Translations under genes and position numbers: made by a program | From: Gnetum montanum | Lineage: Eukaryota > Streptophyta > Gnetopsida > Gnetales > Gnetaceae | Direction of reading: 5' to 3' | DNA: 64,000 nt | Assembly (NCBI GenBank): GCA_015680685.1 | Contig: MNCI01029224.1 | Span: forward strand, 217,071-281,070 | Shown here: piece by piece, positions 21,996-33,930 of the stretch | Layout: every line of letters starts with the position of its first letter | Position numbering within the stretch: the stretch's first letter is position 1 | The notes under the pieces: model-generated | The model's input: the letters and a program-made list of their open reading frames with translations, nothing else | Database searches by the model: none | What the model was told of the DNA's origin: nothing

Positions 21996-23534
21996 TGTAA
22001 CGACTGAAAATGTTAGTGGCTAGAAACACTGAAAGGTCTTTGAAACACATAGTTTAACCTCGGATTTGTGCAAGGGCCATGTTGGAGAAAATGGATTCAA
22101 GGTACCCTGGATGGTCTTGTTGATCAAACAGGGACTTAACAAGTGTGACTTAACCTCTTTGTGGATGTTTTTTTTTATCAAAATAAAATGTGTAGCGTAA
22201 AGTGATGATTAATAAATATAAAGAGATTACATGATGCAAAATGTGATGATAATAAATGTAACAAGTTTGAGAGTGAGAAGATGCACCACATCAAGATGAT
22301 GGATTTGATATTTGCTTTGTTTGAGGGAAGTACAACAAGTTGTGTGACAGAAAGAGGCACAAAAAAATTTGGGGTAACCACAATGCTTAGAGTTACACCA
22401 ACTATGCTCTTTTGAATGACAACTTAGAAGCCAACTGCACCAAAAGCCAATTTGAAAAGCCAACCATGTGAAAAGCTAATCAAAATGCCAACTATGTTCC
22501 TCAGCCAACCATTTGAGAACTGTTTGATGGGGTATTTATAGGGCCAGGAGCATGAGGAAAACATGATTTAGTCGCCACCTGTCCTGGACCCCACAAGATG
22601 CAAATTGTGCCACCTGCGAACTTTGCTACGCTACAACCATCTTGTCGAAACTGTATATGTTGAAGTCTAGTGTGCCAACAATGCAAGTAGGAATGAGACA
22701 AAATTGATGTAGAGAATGTCTTGATGCTTCCATGTTAACTTTGCTTTGCTCACACGGTTCGATGCCTTAGCATAGTCTGGGTCACTGCTCGCTACGCTAT
22801 GCTATGCTACGTAGCGTAGCCACCAGGTTAGACTGAAGACTTGCACCGAAAGACAAAACATTTGCCAAAATACTTTTGCATCTTTGCTATGCTATGCTAT
22901 GCTACATAGCATAGAATAGCATAGCAGCCGAAGTATGATGCATTTCCACCTAATTCATGATGTTTCGCCCAAAAACATTTATTTAAATTTCAAGGGTTGA
23001 TTGAGACAGAACATTTTTGGATACCAGAGTGTTGTCGAGTGTAGCCTTCTTGTTGAAATGGCTTAACAGAAGAGCTTTTTCTTTTCTTGCTTTCATTATG
23101 CTATGCTACACTACATAGCATAGCACTTTGTGGTGCTGAATCCTAGCCTACTTTATGATGACTTTGTCAAAACTTGCATTTAGACATCTGATTAATTATT
23201 TTAAGGCTTGCTACGCTATGTAGCATAGTGTACGTAGTAGATCTTTTCACTTAGAAAATTTGCCAAACTATTTTTCCCATCCTAAATAGTATCGACAACT
23301 CCTAGCACGATTTCTGAGTAGACTGTCAATCGGGCCAACTATCCACCTGGGTAGGGTGGTGAGTCTGGTGGAAAAACCAATCCTAGAGATAGAAAACTTG
23401 TTGGACTGTGCAGTCTGCCTTTGGTGGCTGCATTCTGTTGCTTGATGATCATGACGTTGCACTTGTGGAAGTCCTTGCCCAAATTCCAGGACTCCACTGA
23501 AGCATGAGGGATCCTAAAATTTTATGGTGTTTCA
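21996..23534 (-). repeat. 3' LTR of element C (left end)
   Basis: Plus-strand start TGTAACGACTGAAAATG and end TTATGGTGTTTCA. It aligns with 38712-40228 throughout. It contains many short palindromic runs built from CTATGCTACG-like words (22790-22930, 23097-23128, 23208-23236) and a minus-strand TATA box at 22533-22540. Confidence 0.9.
22533..22540 (-). promoter_or_regulatory. TATA box in the left LTR of C
   Basis: TATAAATA on the minus strand in the context CCCTATAAATACCCC. The equivalent in the right LTR (39231-39238) has decayed to TATACATA. Confidence 0.65.
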
Positions 23535-23548
23535 TTGGCCCCTCTTTG
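23535..23548 (-). other. Polypurine tract of element C
   Basis: On the minus strand CAAAGAGGGGCCAA directly precedes the LTR start TGAAACACC. The position and purine bias fix the minus-strand polarity of the element. Confidence 0.7.
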
Positions 23549-24905
23549 TTGACATTTGGAGGATGTGCCTAAGATAAATCAACAAAGAATACAAAACACC
23601 ATGATAAACAAGATGCTAACATCAGTTTTTGGCAACCGTCTAGATGTCACTAAGCTATGCTTAAGAGTGCCAGGATAGCTATGTAGGGAAAGGGAAAAGG
23701 GAAAATGATGAATTTGTGGATGCAGCTTGGGAGGGGAAAGATGTAGCATAGGGCGGTCCCTCATCAGAGTGCTTGTGAGGGAGTCGATATGCATGAGCAT
23801 CTTTGCTTTGTGGACTTTTGGCCTCATTAGAATGCTTAGAGAGGGTCACTATGAAATGGCTGATGTGCCATTTGTTTTAGGCATCTTTTTTTCTTTTGTG
23901 AGATTTTTCTCCTTTACACTTTTCTTTTACTGTATTCATTTGCAAACAACCTTCTTGTTGCAGGACAAGTGTTTCTCTCTCAGGAGGAGCTATGTCACAT
24001 CCATATAGGACTTTAACCTACCTACAGATGCTTCCCATGTGGTGAGTTGCGTTACGCACGTCATGGACTTTGGGGTCAAGCATATGGAAAGGCTTTATAG
24101 ATATTGGGAAAAGTCAGAAAAGAGGCGTGGGAAAGAGTAATTTTTGGTGTAAGATGTGGGGTTAAGAAGGAGGGTAGGATGATAATATGCACTCCCAAGT
24201 AGCTAGGCTAGTCAAGGCAACCACCTTAGAATGATGTAGCACCCTGTTGCCCTGGTGAAACACACTTCTGATTGACGCCCCTCTGGCATGTATCCTGTAA
24301 ACACAACAGAGAGCAAACCAGAAGAAAAAACCATGAAGAAAAATAAAGTGAAGGTATTACTTGCTTTGGATGTTGCTGGACATTGGATATTGTTGCTGTA
24401 CCATGCAATGTCCAAACCAGAAAGGCTAGCAACATTTATGGTAGCATTAGTTGTGGATAGGTTGACACTGAGGAGGCTAGGAGCTGTAGTGATGCAAGTG
24501 CTCAGAAATCCCCGCCCGAGGGAAACATTATGCAGTTCAGCTATAAGGTGAGATGCCTAACAACTGAATATCTTTTGGGCATGAATAAGGACAAGGGATG
24601 GATAGTAGCAACCCTGTGGTAGGGCCACAATGGTGCCGGGGCTCCAGCAGCAGGTGCTGACCACTGGAACTACTACCAGGTTTATTGGCTGTGGTAGCGG
24701 TAGCTTTGGAAGGTTAGCAAGATGTCAGAGAACATCTTTGGAGGATCAGGAAGATGCCAAGGGTAGTGGCATTGCATATGTTCTAGAGGGTGTTTTCTTA
24801 TCACTATGAAATGCATTCTAGAACTGCAATGCACCACTCTATAGTGGCATAGTGCATGCTCGCTTGTTTGTAAGGTTGTAGATGCATGTTGAGGATGTTA
24901 TGCCA
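23549..24905. other. 3' untranslated region of element C
   Basis: About 1.35 kb between the polypurine tract and hairpin array 1. Short open frames exist on both strands but none shows a recognisable motif. Confidence 0.4.
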
Positions 24906-24910
24906 TGAAC

Positions 24911-25245
24911 CCAGTTTAAGGTCCTAGTAGATTATTGGATGTGCTAGTTTAAAGTCCCAACAGTTTATGGTTTGCTAGTTTAAGATCCCAGTAGACTATG
25001 GTGCTAGTTTAAGGTCCTAGCAAATGTTTGTGCTAGTTTATCATCGTAGCGGATGGTGGATAGGCCAGTTTAAGGTCATAGCAGACTGTCTGTGCCAGGT
25101 TTATGTCTTGGCAGACATTCTTTGCTAGTTTTACATCATGGTGAATAGCTTGTGCCAATTTATAGTCATAGCTGACTATCAGTGCCAGTTTATAGTCGTA
25201 GGAAAATCCTTTGCTAGTTTTACATCATAGCGGATGATCTGCTTA
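24911..25245. repeat. Hairpin repeat array 1 of element C
   Basis: About eleven units of 29-33 bp, each starting GTTTA and ending GTGCTA, GTGCCA or TTTGCTA. Within units there are small inverted repeats: ATAGTCA-TAGC-TGACTAT near 25175, ATGTCT-TGGC-AGACAT near 25108, CATC-ATAGCG-GATG near 25225. The loop TAGC or TGGC is kept while the stem changes in a paired way. Confidence 0.75.
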
Positions 25246-26330
25246 CCTTGCTCATGCATCAGATAATACGGCTTGAGATACATGGGGTTCACAGGGTTTT
25301 CAAACTCTCTGCTATCCATGTCTGCTAGTTTGAAGGTCCCATTCTTGTAGGCCTTCATGACCACAAATGGACCTTCCCAGTTTGCTAAGAATTTGTTCAT
25401 AGGTTCACAAACAATCTTGAGAACAAGGTCTCCCTTTTTAATCACCCATTGGGATGGGTTCACATGATGCTTCTGCCATTACCTATCTTGATACCGTTCA
25501 ATGTGACCAAGTGTTTGCATGCGCTCCTCCTCTATTGAGTTGAGGTCGATGATTCTCAACTCATTGTTCTAGGCTTCATTGATGATGTTTGACAGGATCA
25601 TTCAGAGCGATGGTACCTACAATTCAAGAGGTAACATTGCTTTTGATCCATAAACCAGGCTATAAGGAGTCTTACCTATATTTGTTTTACACATCGTCCA
25701 GTAAGCCCAGAGCATGTAGAGGATTTGCTTGTGCCATTGTCTCTTGCTGCTGCTAAGCATCTTCTTGAGCAAGTTTATGATGACCTTGTTCATTGCTTCT
25801 ATTTGCTTGTTTGCTTGTAGATAGTATGGAAAAAAGAAATACTACTTTATGCCAAGATTGCTATAAAAGGCTTTGGTCTCTACACTACCAAATTGTGGCC
25901 CGTTGTTGATCACAATAGTCATGGGAAGCCCGAACCTTGTCACTATGTTGTCCAATATAAAATGGCAAACCTGCTATGATGTAGTCTTCCTAAGGGGGAT
26001 AGCCTCTGCGTACTTTGTAAAATAATTAGTGGCGGTAATAATGAAGCTATGTCCTGTGGAAGACTTAGGTGTGATAGGTCCTATTATGTCTAGTCCCCAT
26101 CGTTGGAATGGCCACATGATCTGCATTGGATGCAACTCAGTAGGTGGAATGTGCATAAGATTTGCGTATCGTTGGCACGTGTCACATGCCTTGACTTTAG
26201 CTAGGCAATCTCATTCCATGTGAGGCCAGTAATACCCTAGGCATCTAATTTTTTCCACCATTTCCCTAGGGGCTATGTGTCCTCCACAAAGTCTTTCGTG
26301 AACCTCATTAATGACATTTTACGCTTGCCC
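25179..26330 (-). pseudogene. Integrase of element C
   Basis: Minus strand. The C-terminal part (25463-25179) is open: SQWVIKKGDLVLKIVCEPMN, KFLANWEGPFVVMKAYKNGT, FKLADMDSREFENPVNPMYL. The core region is at about 26200-25600, with MQIMWPFQRWGLDIIGPITP at 26156 onwards containing the first catalytic Asp. The zinc-binding N-terminus overlaps the end of the preceding RNase H segment near 26330. Stops split the core. Its 25600-25850 part is homologous to the 203-bp unit amplified in element B. Confidence 0.8.
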
Positions 26331-27020
26331 CTCACCTATGCATGCCAGCAATATCCCATCAAAGGAGCATTTGCATAAAGAATAATCTCCCATAAGCACA
26401 TATTTCCAAGCACTCTTTCGGATTACATCTCTCTGGGTAGATGTCAAACTGTGTAGGGGTTCACCATGTTGCATGTAGGACTTAATGTTATCATACCACT
26501 CTTGGGTATCACTCACAGAGGTGACGTGTACCACTTGAGTGATAGGATCTGCACACTTTATTATCAAGGTAGGTAGGGTTGTGAACAAGTGTGGAGGCAC
26601 ATTCAATGCTAATGTGGCTAGGGTGTCTACTGTAGTGTTTTCATTGCATGGCACGTGTTGAACATCTATCGTAGCAAACTATTTCACCAAAATTTTCACT
26701 AGGTTGTAGTAGGGTTGTAGGTGAGTAGCTTTACAGGCATAGACCCCAGTGATTTGATTGATGATGAGTTGTGAATCACCTCGAATCGCCAAGTGTTGAA
26801 TTTTGAGGTCTAAGGCTACTAGGAGGCCCCTGAGGAGTCCTTCGTACTATGCTGCATTATTTGTACAAAGGAACATGAACTGATAAGTGAATGGCTGCAT
26901 ATCCCTAAAGGGGAATGTGATAACTGCTGAGGCGTTGCCACCTCACATGGTTGAAGAATTGTTGAAGTGTAAGGTGACTTCGAAGTATGCAGGTACAGTG
27001 TTAACAATGCTAACATGTTC
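26319..27020 (-). pseudogene. Tat-type second RNase H and integrase linker of element C
   Basis: On the minus strand YEGLLRGLLVALDLKIQHLA and RGDSQLIINQITGVYACKAT correspond to the additional RNase H domain that marks Tat elements, ending with VQHVPCNENTTVDTLATLAL. The linker to the integrase follows with DTQEWYDNIKSYMQHGEPLH, as in B at 20345. TAG codons interrupt it near 26866 and 26682. Confidence 0.78.
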
Positions 27021-28290
27021 ATCAGGGAATTTGGGGTCTATGATCACTTGATCATCGACGGGAGAGGTCGTAAGCTGCATAGCTATGGCTTGCCCTTTTG
27101 TTGAAGATTGGGACATGTAGTGTAAGTCGAATTACATGGTTATTGCCTTCCACTAGGCTATCTTGCTACTTTCATATAGGTTGTTCATGATAGCCCAGAG
27201 TACATTGCTTCTATAGATGATATTGACTTTACTACAAAACAAATAATGCCTTCACTTTTTTAATGCAAACACTAGGGCGAGGCAATTTCTTTCGACTTCG
27301 TTGTATTTTGCCTCATATGCTACCAATGCATGACTTAGATAATACACTGGAATCTCAGAGCTATTGTCCCTTCTCTGACATAACAGTGCTGGAATGGATG
27401 TGTCCAAGGTGGCAAGGTAAATGTAGAAAGGCTTATCCCTCTGTGGTGGGTAAATAGTTGGAAGGTGCAAAAGCTCTTTCTTTAGGTCATCAAAGACTTG
27501 TTGACACTGTGTTATCCATTCAAAGTTAATCCCTTTCTTTTGTAAGTGTTGTATTGGGTGTAACTTGTTAGTTATGTTTGGTATAAACCTTCTAATGAAC
27601 TGTACCCTACCTTGCAACTTGCATAATTCCTTAAGGTTGGTAGGGGATGCTAGGTTAACGATGACCCTAAATTTGTTAGGGTCCACTCATATTCTAGCCT
27701 CTGATACTACAAACCCTAACATGCATGTAGTTATGGCTCTGAAGACACACTTCTTTAGGTTAAGGCATAAGTCATGCATATGGAAATGTTTGATGACTAC
27801 TCCTAGATCATTGGGCTGATCAGCAGCCTCTTTGGATTTGATTGCTATATCGTCCACATAATCGTTTAGCATTTCTAGGAGATAGTCGCTAAAGATGTAA
27901 GTCATGGCTCTTTGATAGGTTGCTCTGGCGTTCTTAAGCCAAAAAGACATCATAGTGTAATAGAAAGTACCCCAAGGGGTCATGAAGGTTGTTGTTAACT
28001 GATGCTCTAGGTTGATATGAATTTGGTTGTAGCCAAAGAACCCATCCATGAACGATAACAGAGTGTGACCAACCATAGTGTCAATTAGTTGATTAATACT
28101 CGGTAGTGGGAAATCATCTTTAATTGTTTCCTTGTTTAGATCCTAGAAGTCTATATAGATTCATATGCCTCTTGTTTTCTTAGAGACCACAACGATGTTC
28201 GATATCCACTATGAGTAATCAACTGCACAGATGAATCTCCCATGGATCAACGGTGTTATCTGTGGGAGATTCCCAGTCTATTTACTCTGG
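27021..28290 (-). pseudogene. Reverse transcriptase and RNase H of element C
   Basis: Minus-strand RT blocks in order: NIVVVSKKTRGI, DDFPLPSINQLIDTMVGHTL, LSFMDGFFGYNQIHINLEHQ, TTFMTPWGTFYYTMMSFWLK and LEMLNDYVDDIAIKSKEAAD with YVDD intact. The tether reads LCKLQGRVQFIRRFIPNITN. RNase H reads FYIYLATLDTSIPALLCQRR, VYYLSHALVAYEAKYNEVER and NCLALVFALKK. A 129- and a 144-residue stretch are open; TAG codons separate them. In sequence it is close to the RT of B. Confidence 0.88.
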
Positions 28291-28490
28291 GTTCAATTGC
28301 CTTGTGAGATCACCATGTGGGCCTGTCAAAATGAGGAGTGAAGATAGATCATGCTATGCGGCCATTCTTGTTTAATCCTGTTACAATAAGATGAAACTAG
28401 GTCAAGTGATACCTTCTTCCAATAGTAACGCATAGTAAATATTTGCAAAGCAATAATGAAACATGTTGACAAACATCGGATAAAATTGGT
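28291..28490. other. Sequence between RT and hairpin array 2 in C
   Basis: Short stretch in which the start of the RT coding region on the minus strand fades out. A splice acceptor for the pol exon is expected here if the element has the Ogre-type intron, but none could be fixed. Confidence 0.3.
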
Positions 28491-28497
28491 AAGCTTC

Positions 28498-28815
28498 CAG
28501 TTTAAGGTCTTGGCAGACTGCAAACAAGTTGAAATATACAATAGTGATTGTCATTACCAGTTTAAGGTCATGGTAGACCATAACAATATTAAATGCTACT
28601 ATTTTAAGGTCTTTTCAGACCATTAACGAGTTAAGTTTTCAAGTGAAAGCTAGTAGTTTAAGGTCTTTGCGGACCACCAATAGGTTATGCTAGACTATTA
28701 GTTTAAGATCTTTACAGGCTGCCAATAGGTTACATTTGTAAGTTAGAACTATTAGTTTAAGGTCTTTGCGGACCATCAACAAGTTATTTTTGCAAAAAGT
28801 AAGTTGCTAGTTTAA
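28498..28815. repeat. Hairpin repeat array 2 of element C
   Basis: Six or seven irregularly spaced units with the core GTTTAAGGTCTTTGCGGACC and variants. The core contains the inverted repeat GGTC-(6 nt)-GACC. Variants include AAGGTCATGGTAGACC and AAGGTCTTTTCAGACC. It lies between RT and the promoter of the antisense gene. Confidence 0.75.
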
Positions 28816-28949
28816 GGCAGGACAAAATTGTTGGGTCCACCTGCTATGATGCAAATGATGATGTTATGCTACAGTAGGAGTGCTACACTGTATGAGTACC
28901 CCTCATTAATCGGGGTGAGAAAATGGTAAATTCCTTTCATTGGGTTGGC

Positions 28950-28957
28950 TATAAAAA
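28950..28957 (+). promoter_or_regulatory. TATA box of the antisense gene of C
   Basis: TATAAAAA in GGCTATAAAAAGGGG, about 140 bp upstream of the ATG at 29092, on the strand opposite gag-pol. Spacing and sequence fit a plant Pol II core promoter. Transcription itself is not shown by the sequence. Confidence 0.55.
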
Positions 28958-29985
28958 GGGGTTAATCCTTGATAAATTCGACATTTTCCTTGTAAGAGCG
29001 TAGAGCCCACATCCAAAGCATAGCACAGTCATTTTGAGTGAAAATAAAGTGATTTAATGTAGCAGTTATCAAGAAATTTGCAATTAGGACAATGGTGCCT
29101 AAAGGAGAACGTAAGCATCAAGTGCTCACCAAGTTGGAAGAGGTAAATGATACCCTAGGGCGTTTGATGCAAGCGTGCGTTGTAGTGCGGGAGGAAACTC
29201 CATCGGCCCAGTAAGTCACTATGCTATCCCTATTCTTTTGCTTGTTGTTGCTTGTTTTTTCAGATTTATGTGTTTTTGTTTTGCCTTTTTATTTTCATAG
29301 TAGGATTTGTGTTTATTATCAATGTTTTGGTAGCCATTTTGGCCACTACACCATCATTGTTACTGATTTGGCCACAATGGGTGTATGGATGCTACACAAA
29401 GGTTGCATGCAGAATCACCCAAACCTCCATTGTTGCAACTGCTTCATCGTAGGGGTTTGGATGATTCTGGACAACCTGTCATGTGAATAATGTAGCATAC
29501 GACCCTGATGAGGGTTTGGCCAGGTGCGAGATTTAACAATGTAACACATGTTCACCATAGTGTGGAGCAAATTATTTTGCATGATAGGCGTACAGTTGAG
29601 AAGGTAGTGGAACATTGATGTTCCTTTTGAATTTGAAATTTGTGTTTAGAAATTTTATCATTTTGGACCGGTTTGTTGTAAGGCCTTTAGGTCCATGCAT
29701 CTATAACATTGTGTTGTTATGCTATTGAGTTTGTGGTTCTATTGTAAGTTTGTCGTGTTGTCATGCCAAGTCTGTAAGTCTGGTATTGCTACGCTATGAG
29801 GTATCTGATGGTCATGCTATGCTATGAGTGCTTTGTCTTGCGATGTTGTTTGTGATCATTTGCAACTGAGGGTTTATGCTACGCTAGATATGGAGAAAAA
29901 TTCTATGCTATGCTATTTGCTTGTACTATGCTATTTGCATATGCCACCCGAGCATAGTGCTTATGCTTAATGACTTGTTACATAG

Positions 29986-30435
29986 GATGATGTTGAAATT
30001 GGTCTTGATTGTCCTAGAAATTGTAGGGGTCTTATGCTGCCTGAGCGAACCAGTGGCCAATGTTCCTCTACCTTATGCATGCATGGGGAAATAGGTGGTT
30101 TGGTTCAGGGAAGGTGTGCAAGACTTCCTGCAATTTCTCCTCTAGCACTTTAGTGTGATTGTTTGGTCACACTTGTCAGTGGAGGTAGTGACCAAAATTA
30201 CAGAAATGTTATTACCCGGGGCTAATTGGGGCATTCTGAGATTTGTAATCAATGGGACAATTGGGGACAACCAGGCAAAAGGACTCGATCAATGCCCAAC
30301 AGGCTTGAGATGTTTGAGTTGGATCTGGGGAATGCCTGAGTACCGGTGCTATCACCTGTATAATACATTATTTTTTGCCCATCACATGGGCACTTTTTTT
30401 TAGAACCCACAAGGAACCATTTACTATGCCGACGG
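29986..30435 (+). other. Exon 2 of the antisense gene: FCP1/NIF-like HAD domain
   Basis: The acceptor TTACATAG ends at 29985 and the donor GGGTGAAT begins at 30436. The hydrophobic strand LKLVLIVLEIVGVL sits where these phosphatases have a Leu-Asp-x-Asn/Asp-Gly motif. FREGVQDFLQFLL and FSVIVWSHL match the following helix and Val-x-Val-Trp-Ser strand. NTLFFAHHM and NPQGTI match the late motif. The frame changes once at about 30235. The copy in B has the equivalents HDVGVW, NNVLVVGHCT and NPTGTI, which supports homology. Confidence 0.5.
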
Positions 30436-30919
30436 GTGAATTCTGTAAAGCATTTTACCATGTAACATCTGCTATGCTATACATAACAATGCTAACAATG
30501 TGTACATGTTATGTTATTATGTATGTTACTAGGTTCTTTATCGACAAGAATGGTCTTCACGATGATATTGATGCCTTGGCATTAGCGCAGATGGCCCTGT
30601 GGGAGTTTTCTTCTGCTAGGAATTTACAGGCCAGTGTAATAGGATAATGTGGGGGTGAATACAAAAACTATCCAACATGGTACTCCCAGTTTCATGGAAA
30701 GTGTAAGAAGGCCAGTTGGTTGGATAGGGATTAGGCATCCCTTAGGCCAATCACTGTCGAAGATGTTCTAATGGATCTCCCACCATTTCCATTGCCATTT
30801 GAACCTGGTATGCTAAATTGAAAATCTATGTTAAATGCTTGTGTGGTTGTCTATTTTCTCTTTTTGTTTTATTACTTTTATTTAATTTTTTGTAAAATGC
30901 TTCCTACAAACTGCTACAG

Positions 30920-31969
30920 AGGTGAAGAAGTCCCAGGAGGTTACTGTGATCACCTCTAGGCATAATGAAACTAATATTTATTTTAAGTACGGGGAGGTGG
31001 CAGATGTCCAACGTTGGCTCTACAGTGGGGCCTTAGAGTCTCTTCTCTAGCATATCCAGGATGTTGGGCTCATGGACCTCTTCTTGGCCATCAATCCAAT
31101 TGTCCCTACTGCCGAAATGCTTACCCTGGCTGACTCCTTTTCTGAAAGAGGAGATCACTTCTTCACACGCGTTCATGGTGTGCGAGTAGTGCTCAATATG
31201 AATGAGCAATTATTTGTAGATCTCTTCGGTGTCCCTTCTAATGGCCTCCCTGTAGGAAGAAAAATCAAGAAAGATGCACACCATTAGGAGGACATAGAGG
31301 AGTGGTTGGGGGTGGAGAAAGACTAGAAAGTGATCTACATTTTGAAGGCCAGGCCAAAGGTGGCTAAAATGATTTACCCCATCTTCCGTGCCCATGCTTT
31401 CCCTAAGCTACTGTCCAAAGGAAGAATCATTGGGATTGAGTAGGCTTGGATAATTAGAGAGGTCATGGAAGAGGAGACTTGTTACAACTGGGCCAAGCAT
31501 CTGTGCAAGGGACTACAGGGTGAAATGTCCAAGATTCATAAGAAGCTTGAGTCTTGTGTCAACGTGCATCATGCATTTTTCATATGCTTCCTACGGTGCT
31601 TTGCGAAATTCTTGGTAGTCCACAAGAATGGAGTTTGGATGTTGCAAGACCGTAACCAGATTTCCAAACCGTGGATCTACCAAGTCTTCCACACCACTTG
31701 GTCCCAAGATCTCCTAGAAGCTATCGGGGAGTCATTTTCAATGATGACCTGGGATTGAGTGACCCGCAACTTCCGTAGCCAAGACAATGTGGGAGAGGTG
31801 CCCCTTGCTACCATGGGTAGCATGTCAAAGGGGAAATGCCTTATGGTAGAGACGGTGACTACCAAGCTATAATGCAAAAGTCCTCGGCCAGCTGAAGAGC
31901 CTCCTCGTACAAACATGGAAGGTGAAAAATCACTACGGTTCAAGCTTCACAAGATGCAACCCCCCATTG
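30920..31969 (+). other. Exon 4 of the antisense gene: VHG-core domain
   Basis: The longest well preserved exon, about 350 codons with four or five stops. Conserved points shared with 2698-2220 on the minus strand: Phe-x-x-x-Val-His-Gly-Val, Phe-Gly-[IV]-Pro-Ser-x-Gly, Val-x-x-x-Lys, Glu-Glu-Trp-Leu, then a His-Ala-Phe-Phe ... Phe-Leu-Arg segment near 31566-31602. It ends at a GTAAGT donor (31970). The length and motif order resemble the plant retrotransposon-associated putative transposon proteins, but I cannot name a domain with confidence. Confidence 0.5.
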
Positions 31970-33930
31970 GTAAGTTTTTTTGGTGTTTTAAATTTTAAAT
32001 TTTTATGCTCGCTACGTTATGCTATGCTAGGTAATGTAGCATAGCGTAGGATCAATTTCGTTTTACTGTGCTTTTGCCTAATCATGACTACACTTTATTA
32101 GTGGAGGAAAAGGAAGAATAAGAAGGTAAGAAAGAAACGTTGGCCCCTAAGACAGGGGTGTCTATTAAGGACATGGAGGCCCTAGCCATATAGGAAAGGG
32201 GGCCAGTCCATGAAGAAAGGGCTCCTACCGTAGAGGAGGAGGTGCTTGCTGATGAGGAGGAGACCTCCTCCGATGAGGAGGACACTCCTACTGACAAGGA
32301 AGAGGTTGGTGGTGCTATGGGGGAAAGGGCCCCAGTAGTCAAAGAAAAGGCCCTTGTGAGCCAGATAGAGGCCCCTACCAATGATCCCTTCACTGAACCT
32401 AGTTCAGCATCGGAGAAATAGATGAACATAGAGGATTCTACCATGCTATTAAGCTAGCTAGAAGAAGGAGAACTACAACTCGAGGCTAGTGAGTTTGATC
32501 AAATATTTGATAGTATGGAGATGGGTGATACCCCCCGCTATCACCCTTGAGGGTTTGTTGGGTAGGAGCTTCACACTATCACCTACGTTGCTCATTAGCC
32601 TTATCGTAGTCTTCTCGATCAATGCTAATGCATTTGGTTATGTGGTAGAAATTACTGTTGAGACTGCGGGACCTTCTTCGACACACCCGCGACCATGGGT
32701 CAAGACCCCTGATAGGTTTACCTTCATGAAATGTGTGGTCAACAGCATGATCGACTATATAAAGAAGGTTGATCTAGAAGTGGGTAAGCGAAGTAGCTAT
32801 GCTAGGCTTTTTTAAACTGCTATATTCTTGCTACGCTAATGCAACTGATGTTTCTTTTTTTCTATGCTAATGTGACTAATGCTATACCCTTGCTACACTA
32901 ATGCAACTGATGTTTCTTTTTCTATGGATGATAGCCTCTTGCCTCAAATGGGACCCCAAGTAAGCAGTTGAGATTGACGCCATGCCTACATTCCCACCAG
33001 AAGTAACTGAGGTGCCTCGTCGTGTATACGACGAGGCCAGCAATAGTGTGCTTTACTTGGCATGCTCCCTATGGGAATGTAGGTGTGTAAATGAAGACCT
33101 GTGGAAATGGGTCCAGAGGCTTGAGAAGGAGAAAACTAATTTGACCGCCAAGGTGGGAGACCTTCGCTATAGAAATGAATTCCTCTTAGCTTGAGATACC
33201 AACGATGGCAGTTGGCGCAATGCTATCATTGATTATGTGAGATTTTGGAGAACCGTGTGAAGCAACAATGAGACCACATGTGAAATCATAGAGTAGTGGA
33301 TGTAGATGGACTTGTTAGCCCAGAAGAACTAGGACTAGAAAGACTATAGCCCTAGAGTTTACGAATGGGGATAGGCACAGAAAAATCATAAGCATATGTA
33401 TAAACTAGAAAGTGCTAACTATCATAAATACTATAGGGATGCTTCTGTGAAATTGTATATGCATGAAGTATTCTTGGATGTCATTGGTGCTTCTGGGGCT
33501 TATAGCAAGTTCATGCAACAAGTAATAGTGAGTGAGTTGCCCGAACAGGAAGTGACTCTCCCTGCGGGTGAGACCGCCACTACCTCCTTTTCGCCAGGTC
33601 CATCGAGATGGAAAGCCATTGAAAAGGAGAAAGTTGCTACAAACGCTAAGTTGGGTGATAGACACTAGGCCGACATTACAGAATTTAGGTTTTACAGCAC
33701 TTGGCGGCTGGCTTGAATCGCATACCCCCTGAGACAGACGCAGGGTCGTCTCGGGTTAGTTACTATTTTTAAAACATTATGGCTTAGCTTATTGATGTTT
33801 CTAATGGGATTATAGCTAACTATCTTATGTTTTTATGGTATAGGATCCAGAGGAAGACACCAAACCCCATGAAGGCAGGAACAATGAAGCAGGTGAAGGA
33901 GGAAACTATGGAGCAGATGAAGGCTTGTGA

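Larger units (their letters stand above)
29092..33930 (+). pseudogene. Antisense intron-containing gene of C: FCP1-like HAD phosphatase, VHG-core domain, acidic and coiled-coil region
   Basis: Exons inferred from GT/AG sites and reading: 29092-29210, 29986-30435, 30533-30807, 30920-31969, 32102-32783, 32935-33754, 33844-33930. Exon 1 starts in a good context (ACAATGG): MVPKGERKHQVLTKLEEVND. Exon 2 reads LKLVLIVLEIVGVLCCLSEP, then VVWFREGVQDFLQFLL and HFSVIVWSHLSVEVVTKITE, then in a shifted frame CNQWDNWGQPGKRT and NTLFFAHHMGTFFxNPQGTI. This matches the block order of FCP1/NIF phosphatases with the catalytic Asp pair lost. Exon 4 has FFTRVHGVRVVLNMNEQLFV and DLFGVPSNGLPVGRK. Exon 5 is Glu-rich, and exon 6 holds LWKWVQRLEKEKTNLTAKVG, coiled-coil-like. 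Several TAG codons and frameshifts make this copy defective. The family as a whole was not recognised. Confidence 0.6.
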
